The notes beneath the pieces were generated by a model. The model saw nothing but the letters and a program-made list of their open reading frames with translations, had not been told where the DNA came from and searched no databases. A program made the position numbers and the translations under genes. From contig NZ_KK073768.1 of NCBI RefSeq assembly GCF_000582685.1, forward strand, positions 1,390,865 through 1,454,864: a DNA stretch of 64,000 bases. Reading direction: 5' to 3'. Shown here piece by piece: positions 52,043 to 59,173 of the stretch. The stretch comes from [Scytonema hofmanni] UTEX 2349 (GTDB lineage: Bacteria > Cyanobacteriota > Cyanobacteriia > Cyanobacteriales > Nostocaceae). Within the stretch, counting starts at the first letter, position 1. The number at the start of each line of letters is the position of its first letter.

Positions 52043-52837
52043 TTAACTTCTCATGGCAGCGACAATCGAACGCGCCGCATCGGATAGCAACCAGGCATCA
52101 CCAGCAGGTGTCACGAAATCATATCCCTTAGCGAACAGTTCGCGACCTCCTGCGGCATTGCGACTAATGCCCGCAAGCCAACAATCAGGGGTGGAGCGGA
52201 CTATCGCTTCAGCTTCCGCCATCAGTCGGTCAAGTTCTGAATTATCGTAAGTGCCAAACTTGGTCAGTGCAGCAAAATCGTCTGCGATATCTGCCGTAAG
52301 ATCGCCTGGTCCTAAAAATACCATATCGATCCCGTCAACTGCGGCAATTTCCTTAACATTCTCGAAACCCCGACGGGTTTCGACGATAACAGCTACAAGT
52401 AGGTTCTCTCGATAATTGGCAGGATACTCTAGCTCTGCTAAACCCCAGTTGGCTGCTCGGCTCTCCGGATAACCAACACCTCGGTGTCCGCCATGAGGTC
52501 GATAGCGGGTTGCAGTGACAATTGCTCGCGCTTCATCTGCTGATTCTACCGTTGGAACGAGTATACCTTCCACACCCATGTCTAAGGCTCGCTTAATATA
52601 GACTGGATCGTGTGAAGGTACACGCAAAATGCAGGTAACATCTGTCGCTTGGGCGGCGCGGAGTTGTTCTACTAAAACACCCATCTCCGTAGCGCCATGT
52701 TCGTGGTCGATGATAAAAGCATCGAATCCACACATAGAAAGAAGTTCTATTGAGTCACCGTCTGAGAAAAAAATCCAGCAACCGATTGGTTTGGAATCGG
52801 TTTGGAGCATTTTCTTCAGTCTATTAGGTCTGAACAT
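52043..52837 (-). CDS. HpcH/HpaI-family aldolase
   Basis: 264 residues, ATG 52837. Pyruvate-aldolase TIM barrel: FIIDHEHGATEM (catalytic His region near residue 45), CILRVPSHDPVYIKRALDMGVEGILVPTVESADEA (Arg and metal Glu), GHRGVGYPESRAANWG, VIVETRRGFENVKEI and FLGPGDLTAD (metal Asp). Members split 2-keto-3-hydroxy acids into pyruvate and an aldehyde. More G/C-rich than the neighbouring hisS gene, like BKACE. Read in the same direction as hisS, 27 bases downstream of its stop. Confidence 0.88.
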   Translation of the reverse strand: MFRPNRLKKMLQTDSKPIGCWIFFSDGDSIELLSMCGFDAFIIDHEHGATEMGVLVEQLRAAQATDVTCILRVPSHDPVYIKRALDMGVEGILVPTVESADEARAIVTATRYRPHGGHRGVGYPESRAANWGLAELEYPANYRENLLVAVIVETRRGFENVKEIAAVDGIDMVFLGPGDLTADIADDFAALTKFGTYDNSELDRLMAEAEAIVRSTPDCWLAGISRNAAGGRELFAKGYDFVTPAGDAWLLSDAARSIVAAMRS

Positions 52838-52864
52838 AATTCGTTATACGACAAATTAGCTTCA

Positions 52865-54253
52865 TTATTGCAGCCTCCGTTTAACTTCCTCTGGCAAATT
52901 AGCTAATCCTACTTCTACTTGCTCACCTGTTTGCAAATCTTTGAGTGATGATTTTTGTGCTGCTGCTTCTTCAGAACCAATAATTACACAAAATTGAATT
53001 CCTTGCTTTTCAGCTAACTGAAATTGTTTGCCTAAACCTCGTTTGTCAAAGCTAGTTATAACATTAATTCCCGCCTGACGCAGATTTTGTGACACTTTCA
53101 AATAAATGGGCATCAAATCCTCTTGCATATTCACAACCATCACTTGCGCTGGAGTAGCAGCTAAGGAATTAAGAATACCAGCTTTAAGCAAGCGACTAAT
53201 TAAGCGAGTTAAGCCAATGGAAATGCCTACACCAGGCATTTTCTCACCTAAAAATGTTCCAACCAATTCTTCATATCTGCCACCAGAGCAAATACTGCCT
53301 AAGGCTTCATGTCCTAATAAAGTTGTTTCGTAAACTGTTCCTGTATAATAATCTAGTCCACGAGCGATCGCTAAATCAATACAGAAACGATTTTCACTCA
53401 CTCCCAAATTACGAACACCAGAAATAACCGTTTCTACTTCCGTAACTCCGAGAGTAAATTGCTCGGCTTCTGGCATTGTTTCAGCTAAATATTTGAGCTT
53501 ATCTAATACCTCGTCAACTGTGCCCTTAATTTTAATAAATTCGATAATTTTTTCAGATTGCTCTGCGGAAATTTCCTGTTTTTCTAAATCCTGTTTGACC
53601 TTACTTTCCCCGACTTTTTCCAGCGTGTCAATAATCCCAATACAGGATTTTATTTGATTTGCGGCAACTCCTACAGTCTGAAAAAAACCTGTGAGAATTT
53701 TCCGATTATTGATGCGAATCAGAAAATCACCAATATTAATTGCCTCAAATATCTCCGAAATAATTGCCGGCATCTGAGCATCATAAAGCAAGCTGAGTTC
53801 CCGACGAGCAACTACATCAATATCGCATTGACGGAACTGCCGAAAACGCCCATCTTTTGCTCTTTCTCCCCGGAAAACTACGTCCATTTGATAACGAGCA
53901 AAGGGAAAGGTCAATTCATTTAAGTGACGGGCAATATATGCCGCTAGAGGAACTGTTTGGTCAAATTTTAAAGCCCGTGCTTCTGAACCTGTTTCCCCTG
54001 CTTTATCCCTCTCAGCTTGGCGATTTGGTGGCAAGATGGGGTCAATCCCATAAATAATATTATCACCTTGATTACCTTTGGCTTGCAACACTTCTAAGCG
54101 TTCTACTGCGGGAGTTTCAATCGGTGTAAATCCATAACTTTCAAATACCTTGCGGATGATATCTAGCAAATATAATTCTAAACGCTTTTCGCTAGGAAGA
54201 AATTCTGGAAAACCACTAGGAGTAGAAAAATTGATTTTGTCAGCTTTTGCCAT
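52865..54253 (-). CDS. hisS: Histidine-tRNA ligase
   Basis: 462 residues, class II aminoacyl-tRNA synthetase. Motif 1 region GFTPIETPAVERLEVL, motif 2 FRGERAKDGRFRQFRQCDIDV near residue 130, the histidine-A loop LARGLDYYTGTVYE-type (IARGLDYYTGTVYE near 300), and motif 3 PGVGISIGLTRLISRLLK near 345, then the anticodon-binding C-terminal domain. The long insert near residues 205-260 and the sequence DPILPPNRQAERDK suggest the eukaryote-like/long bacterial version, not the short E. coli type. Whether it is the only hisS in the genome cannot be told. Confidence 0.94.
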   Translation of the reverse strand: MAKADKINFSTPSGFPEFLPSEKRLELYLLDIIRKVFESYGFTPIETPAVERLEVLQAKGNQGDNIIYGIDPILPPNRQAERDKAGETGSEARALKFDQTVPLAAYIARHLNELTFPFARYQMDVVFRGERAKDGRFRQFRQCDIDVVARRELSLLYDAQMPAIISEIFEAINIGDFLIRINNRKILTGFFQTVGVAANQIKSCIGIIDTLEKVGESKVKQDLEKQEISAEQSEKIIEFIKIKGTVDEVLDKLKYLAETMPEAEQFTLGVTEVETVISGVRNLGVSENRFCIDLAIARGLDYYTGTVYETTLLGHEALGSICSGGRYEELVGTFLGEKMPGVGISIGLTRLISRLLKAGILNSLAATPAQVMVVNMQEDLMPIYLKVSQNLRQAGINVITSFDKRGLGKQFQLAEKQGIQFCVIIGSEEAAAQKSSLKDLQTGEQVEVGLANLPEEVKRRLQ

Positions 54254-54290
54254 GCCTTTAAAAAATTAAAACTTCAAAATGCCAATTAGC

Positions 54291-54737
54291 TTATCGTAGC
54301 CGTTCTTCTTGAATTAGGGTACGTTGAAAAATTTGATGGTTCTTAAACCAGTGCCAAGTGCGAGCGCGATAGTTATTGTCAGGGCTAATTAGAATCATTT
54401 CATATAAAGACATTTCTGGCATTGTCTTATAAGAAAACCATAAAATCACAGTTGAATCGTCTGCTTCCCAGGCTTTTCCTTGTATGCGCTCTGTATCAAA
54501 CCAAAGTTTTTTATCGTGATAGGTTCCGGGAAACTGATGTTCTTCGTATTTACCATCAGACCATGTGTAGCGATTAACTTGGTAGTAGGGATAAGAACCG
54601 TTTTCTGGAAACTGACAGGTTAAGTGAGATTCATGCTTGTCGAGGATTTTTCCTTCTATATCAACGACTGTATACGTACCTACCCAATTTCCTTCATGAC
54701 GGAAAAGAACAGGCATTTCTTCTTTGATGGTAGACAT
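54291..54737 (-). CDS. DUF3598-type calycin-like protein
   Basis: 148 residues, ATG 54737. PVLFRHEGNWVGTYTVVDIEGKILDKHESHLTCQFPENGSYPYYQVNRYTWSDGK, then DTERIQGKAWEADDSTVILWFSYKTMPEMSLYEMILISPDNNYRARTWHWF, matches the DUF3598 pattern of a lipocalin/CpeS-like barrel. The function is unknown; it may bind a hydrophobic ligand. It reads in the same direction as hisS, 37 bases upstream. Confidence 0.8.
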   Translation of the reverse strand: MSTIKEEMPVLFRHEGNWVGTYTVVDIEGKILDKHESHLTCQFPENGSYPYYQVNRYTWSDGKYEEHQFPGTYHDKKLWFDTERIQGKAWEADDSTVILWFSYKTMPEMSLYEMILISPDNNYRARTWHWFKNHQIFQRTLIQEERLR

Positions 54738-54853
54738 AATAAAACTCCTATTTTTCTTGTTGTCTTTGGGTTGTTTACTTGTTTTTCTGTGGCAGACACT
54801 TCCCTCTCTGGGGCAAGCTGATGCGCGTCTTAAAATCTAAAATAGCCCTGGCT

Positions 54854-56269
54854 TTATTGGTTATTAAACCACCAAGGGTCGCTAACAGTGTTAGTTTTCA
54901 CTAAAAATGCTTTTTTCCGCATGAATCGTGTTAGCGCGGCTGCTCCCATACGCGATCCACCCATACCGGAGAATTTAAAAGCATTTTTTTCACCCTCGTG
55001 CATGACGGCAGTGAGTCCAGCATCGTTGATACTGATAGCACCTGCATCTATCTGCTGTGCGACTTCTAAAGCTTCTGCTTCCAAGCCAAAGACAGCAGCA
55101 CTTAGTCCATAGATGGTATCGTTGGCTAATGCGATCGCTTCTTCAATTGTAGAAAAAGCCATCACCGGCATAATTGGTCCAAATGTCTCTTCAGTCATCA
55201 CTGTCATCGAATGGTTAACACTTGTGATAACTGTTGGACGACACCACCAACCACCATTTAATTGCTCAACTTCCCCACCGCAGTGAATTACTGCTTTTTT
55301 AGATACTGCGTCTTGGAGATGGTCTTTAATAATCGCTGCTTGTCTTTCGGCAATAATCGGACCAATTTCGCCATCTTCAATTTTAGGATAAGCCAGTCGT
55401 AGGCGATAGGCTTTAGTTACAAGTTGATGGTAAAACTTATCAAAGATAGATTCAGCAACGTAAATTCTCTCAATCGACAAGCAAGATTGTCCGGTGTTGA
55501 CGACGGAACCCCACAAAATTGCTGATGTTGCTAATTCTATATCCGCTGATTCTAAGACGATCGCCGGATCTTTTCCGCCTAATTCCAAAAAAGCGGGAAT
55601 GAACTGTTTAGCTGCGGCTTCTGCTACTTTTCGTCCGGTGGCTACACTACCAGTAAAGCACACCAGATCCACATTCTCAATTAATTCGGCTCCAGTTTCC
55701 CCTGCACCCTCAATAAAAGTTAATATGTCGCGCAATTTAGGAACAGTGCTAAGTGTCGCTAACAGGGGTGCCATGAAGCGGGGAGTAATTTCACTGGGTT
55801 TGACAATGACAGCACAACCCGCTAGCAATGCCGGAATCGTATCAATTGTAGACAGCAATAACGGAAAATTCCAAGGGCTAATCACCCCAACTAAACTATA
55901 AGGAACCGCTGTTTGTTGCAGTTGGATAAAAGGTATTGCTGTACCTTTTTCAAAGTCTTGTAATAATTTTGGCGCTAATCCACACCAGCGATCGATGCTG
56001 GAAAGGAAGGAATCAATTTCCATCACCGAGATTGATAATCTGCCAGTATCGGTGACTAAAGCCTCTGTGAGTTTGTCACGTCCAGATAATATTACTTGTT
56101 TCCACTGCTGTAAGGCTTCAATTCGCCCTTCTAGACCTTCTTGGAGCCAGCTTTTTTGCGCCCTCCGCAGACGGCTACATTGTTGAACCAGCAGTTTGGA
56201 AGGCGTCGGTATAATCACGTAATCATACTTTCCGGTTCGGGGGTTGCGAATTTCGATTGGTTTACTCAT
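54854..56269 (-). CDS. Aldehyde dehydrogenase family protein
   Basis: About 471 residues from ATG 56269 (MSKPIEIRNPRTG); the frame upstream is heptamer repeat. Cofactor and catalytic motifs: VISPWNFPLLLS near residue 130, IVKPSEITPRF, VCFTGSVATGRKVAE near 205, FLELGGKDPAIV with the catalytic Glu near 240, and VVNTGQSCLSIERIYV with the nucleophile Cys near 275; also EETFGPIMPVMAF. NAD(P)-dependent oxidation of an aldehyde to an acid; substrate not determined. It could act on the aldehyde released by the nearby aldolase (inference). Confidence 0.9.
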   Translation of the reverse strand: MSKPIEIRNPRTGKYDYVIIPTPSKLLVQQCSRLRRAQKSWLQEGLEGRIEALQQWKQVILSGRDKLTEALVTDTGRLSISVMEIDSFLSSIDRWCGLAPKLLQDFEKGTAIPFIQLQQTAVPYSLVGVISPWNFPLLLSTIDTIPALLAGCAVIVKPSEITPRFMAPLLATLSTVPKLRDILTFIEGAGETGAELIENVDLVCFTGSVATGRKVAEAAAKQFIPAFLELGGKDPAIVLESADIELATSAILWGSVVNTGQSCLSIERIYVAESIFDKFYHQLVTKAYRLRLAYPKIEDGEIGPIIAERQAAIIKDHLQDAVSKKAVIHCGGEVEQLNGGWWCRPTVITSVNHSMTVMTEETFGPIMPVMAFSTIEEAIALANDTIYGLSAAVFGLEAEALEVAQQIDAGAISINDAGLTAVMHEGEKNAFKFSGMGGSRMGAAALTRFMRKKAFLVKTNTVSDPWWFNNQ

Positions 56270-56530
56270 TATTGGGTATGGGGCATTGGGCATTGGGCAA
56301 TTTGAGGAGGGGAAAAGGGTAAAGGGAAAAGGGAAAGGGTATGGAGTCATTTAAAATCAGTCGAAGAGAAAAGAAAATATTTCTACATGAGTCCCTTTCC
56401 CCTTTCCCTTTTCTCCCTCTTGCTTGGGCATTGGGAATTGGTAATAATTCTTCCCTTTTCCCTTTTCCCCAGTCCCTAATCCCCAGTCCCCAGTCCCCAG
56501 TCCCTAATCCCCAGTCCCCAGTCCCCAATC
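56270..56530. repeat. Heptamer arrays (GGGCATT and CCCCAGTCC types)
   Basis: GGGCATTGGGCATTGGGCAA at the left (56281-56300), polypyrimidine tracts in the middle, then about eight CCCAGTCCC/CCTAATCCC units (56469-56528) that run up to the end of the nitrilase-fold gene. Confidence 0.85.
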
Positions 56531-57574
56531 TCAAATTATTCCTAATTTGCCTAAACGCTCGATAGTTTCTTGCTGTGTTTGAATAAAGTGTTTGCGGTCT
56601 ACTTCTTTATCCAGCATAGTATTTGGTGGGTAGAAATGCGACTGGCGGTAACTTTCGGCATATAGCTCAAATCGCTGCCGTGAAAGTAAATTATTTAACC
56701 CAGGTCTGCGGCGATCGCGTCGTAAAGCTGCCAAATCAATCTCGGCAAAAGCTGCCATACTCTCACCTACACTTGCCTCTGCTAAAACAATTCCTCGATG
56801 GTCAATAATTTTAGATCCTCCATCGGTGGATGCAATCGGAATCGGGATATTTGCGATGCCTGCTGTATTGCTTGAGACTAAATATGCCATGTTTTCTACT
56901 GCACGGCTGATTTTTGCCGCATCTTTAGGCGTTAACATCTTGCTATAAACTTCTGATGTCGAATGCAGAAAAATCTCTGCTCCGCGCATAGCTAGACAAC
57001 GCGCCACTTCTGGATATAAAATTTCTTCTGATGCCAGAGCTGCCAAATTACCGATCGCTGTCTTCGCTACCGGAAAAACACCCTCTAAGCCGTAGCAATC
57101 TAGATATTTATCCCAGACATCGTGGGGAGTGGGGGCAAACATCGAATTCAGTCGTCGATAACGCAAGACAATTGACCCAGAGGGGTCAATAACAAAGCAG
57201 GTTTGGAAGTACAACCCTGGAAAGTTGGGGTCGAGTTCGTAAGCGTTGCCTGCCAAGAAGATATTATGTTTTTGGGCTATTTTACCAAGAGCTTCATACT
57301 CTGCACCAGCCATTTCCAAACAGGCTTTTTCTGCCCAGACAGCCAGGGACTCTCCCATCGGAAAGCCTGTGAGAAAGTATTCTGGCAGGACAATTAAACG
57401 ACAGTCAAAGCCAATAAAAGCGATACTGGCAGCGATTTGTTGTGCCAAGCGGTTGATAGTATTTTGTATTAAAGAACGCGCTTCTTGGCGGTTAGTTGCC
57501 TGATTCACCGCCTGACACTTAATTTGAAGTGCCAATGCACGAAATGAGTCTATATTATCAATATTAGTTGCCAT
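56531..57574 (-). CDS. Carbon-nitrogen-hydrolase (nitrilase) fold protein with altered active site
   Basis: About 347 residues from ATG 57574. The nitrilase fold is plain: CRLIVLPEYFLTGFP (catalytic Glu near residue 70), QTCFVIDPSGSIVLRYRRLNSM, AIGNLAALASEEILYPEVARCLAMRGAEIFLH and IIDHRGIVLAEASVGES. However, the Lys of the usual R-Y-R-K block is Arg here, and the nucleophilic Cys position (normally L-x-x-C-x-E) reads L-A-S-E-E with Ser. If the alignment is right the protein cannot use normal thiol chemistry and may be a binding protein or an altered amidase. It is read toward the ALDH gene. Confidence 0.78.
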   Translation of the reverse strand: MATNIDNIDSFRALALQIKCQAVNQATNRQEARSLIQNTINRLAQQIAASIAFIGFDCRLIVLPEYFLTGFPMGESLAVWAEKACLEMAGAEYEALGKIAQKHNIFLAGNAYELDPNFPGLYFQTCFVIDPSGSIVLRYRRLNSMFAPTPHDVWDKYLDCYGLEGVFPVAKTAIGNLAALASEEILYPEVARCLAMRGAEIFLHSTSEVYSKMLTPKDAAKISRAVENMAYLVSSNTAGIANIPIPIASTDGGSKIIDHRGIVLAEASVGESMAAFAEIDLAALRRDRRRPGLNNLLSRQRFELYAESYRQSHFYPPNTMLDKEVDRKHFIQTQQETIERLGKLGII

Positions 57575-57713
57575 GCTACTTGCTTTATCCAATATTTCAT
57601 AAAAAACTATTCAAATAAAAAAGCATTGTCTACATTAGGTTGCTGCGAAATTATTGTTTGTCTCTGCTTTCTTTGTCTAAACTTAATGTAAACGAAGAAC
57701 TCTAGGTAATAGC

Positions 57714-58658
57714 ATGTCAGATTCTGGTGCTACAGAGTCGAAAGTTGGTAAAGTTCTGCTCATCGGCGTAACTGGTGGCACTGGTGGTAATGTGATCAAA
57801 GGATTTCGCGAACAGCAACTTAGTAACCTGCGTGCCATAACTAGAAAAATTGACCTGAATCGTCCTTCTCTATCGAAAATGAGCGAGGTTGGAGTTGAGT
57901 TGGTTGAAGCCAATTTAGACGATGAAAACTCCCTCGCAGCAGCTATGAACGGTATTTCGGCTATTTATTGCCATGCTACTTCAGCTGACTCTGCCAAACC
58001 TGATCCGCTAGAAGTTGAGAGGGCAAAGCGGGTTGCACAAGCGGCAAAACAAGCCGAGATTAAGCACTTTGTTTATAACTCCGCAGGTGGTGCAGACAGA
58101 AATTCTGGAATTCCCCACATTGAGCAAAAGTACAAGGTTGAGCAAATTCTCTCTTCAGCCGACTTACCGACAACGATGTTACGAGCGTGTTTGTTTATGG
58201 AGGAGTTTTGGAAAAAGTACACGCGCCCATCGATACTTAAGGGAGCTTTCCCATTTTCGATTCAGCCTGACAAGCCTTTACATTTGATTACAACTATAGA
58301 TATGGGTCGCGTTGCTGCTTACGTGATGAAAAATCCTGATAAGTACATCGGTCAAGAAATTGAACTTGCTGGGGATGTGCTGACTCCAAAGCAACTTGCG
58401 GAGGCATTTTCTCAAGCGCAGGGGACAACTGTTGTTCACAAAGAAACACCTGCGTGGATATTCTTACTTCTATTTCAAAAAGAATTGTACGCTTTGATTC
58501 AGTGGTATCGCCACAAGGGTTATCAAGCTGATGTGCAGCACTTGCGTCAAGAGTTTCCAGGACTTTTGACGACATTCGATGAATTTCTGCAACAAACCAA
58601 CTGGGCAAATAAGGAACTTACTTACGAGAGTCTTTCAGGATTGGGCAGTGAAGAGTAG
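57714..58658 (+). CDS. NmrA-like NAD(P)-binding protein
   Basis: 314 residues, ATG 57714. N-terminal glycine loop VLLIGVTGGTGGNVIKGF, then GVELVEANLDDENSLAAAMNGISAIYCHATS, KHFVYNSAGGADRN, and LPTTMLRACLFMEEFW; an atypical short-chain dehydrogenase of the NmrA/HSCARG group that lacks the catalytic Tyr-x3-Lys. Such proteins are redox sensors or isoflavone-reductase-like enzymes. Divergent from the nitrilase-fold gene with about 140 bases between. Confidence 0.87.
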   Translation: MSDSGATESKVGKVLLIGVTGGTGGNVIKGFREQQLSNLRAITRKIDLNRPSLSKMSEVGVELVEANLDDENSLAAAMNGISAIYCHATSADSAKPDPLEVERAKRVAQAAKQAEIKHFVYNSAGGADRNSGIPHIEQKYKVEQILSSADLPTTMLRACLFMEEFWKKYTRPSILKGAFPFSIQPDKPLHLITTIDMGRVAAYVMKNPDKYIGQEIELAGDVLTPKQLAEAFSQAQGTTVVHKETPAWIFLLLFQKELYALIQWYRHKGYQADVQHLRQEFPGLLTTFDEFLQQTNWANKELTYESLSGLGSEE

Positions 58659-58667
58659 GGTGAGTGA

Positions 58668-58980
58668 TTAGATAAAAGCCTCATTAATGGAGATAAAAGC
58701 CTGATTAATCCATTTCAAAGCCTGATTAATCCATTTCAAAGCCTGATTAATCCAGTTCAAAGCCTGATTAATCCAGTTCAAAGACTCATTAATCCAGATA
58801 AAAGCCTCATTAATCCAGATAAAAAACTCATTAATCCAGTTCAAAGCCTGATTAATCCAGTTCAAAGACTCATTAATCCAGTTCAAAGACTCATTAATCC
58901 AGTTCAAAGACTCATTAATCCAGTTTAAAGACTCATTAATCCAGTTTAAAGACTCATTAATCCAGTTTAAAGACTCATTA
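58668..58980. repeat. 21-bp minisatellite, about 15 copies
   Basis: Tandem units of the type CAAAGCCTGATTAATCCAGTT with variants (GACTCATTAAT, AGATAAAAG). Every unit is 21 bp (7 codons), so the minus strand stays open and spells W-I-N-Q-A-L-N / W-I-N-E-S-L-N heptads for nearly 80 codons. The only starts are TTG, and a stop lies just upstream of the array, so coding is doubtful. Confidence 0.9.
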
Positions 58981-59106
58981 ATATCATGTCCGGTAGCTTA
59001 CCCATAATTCATGAAGAACCCTACCCGCCTGTGGCACCTTCCCCGCAAGCTCTTAGGGTTGGAGAGGGTTCTTTTATTATGGCTGTTTGACCGGACATCA
59101 TATAAG
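58981..59106. mobile_element. MITE-like element with ATATCATGTCCGGT termini
   Basis: The ends ATATCATGTCCGGT and GACCGGACATCATAT are inverted copies. An inner pair (AGAACCCTACCC / GGAGAGGGTTCT) folds a hairpin. The termini match those of the elements at 2470, 5548 and 22378, so this is one family with different inner parts. Confidence 0.75.
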
Positions 59107-59158
59107 TCCTGATTATTATGGATAGGATGTCATCAAAATTACCAAAGTATGAATTGCC

Positions 59159-59173
59159 AAAGGAGGTAAACTG
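59159..59173 (+). promoter_or_regulatory. Perfect Shine-Dalgarno sequence of the rph-like gene
   Basis: AAAGGAGG ends 7 bases before ATG 59174. Most genes in this window have weak or no such sequence, so this site stands out and resembles Firmicutes genes. Confidence 0.8.

Noticed and set aside
58294..58608. 104-codon minus-strand frame inside the NmrA-like gene
   Set aside because: Shadow frame; the plus-strand gene has clear Rossmann motifs.
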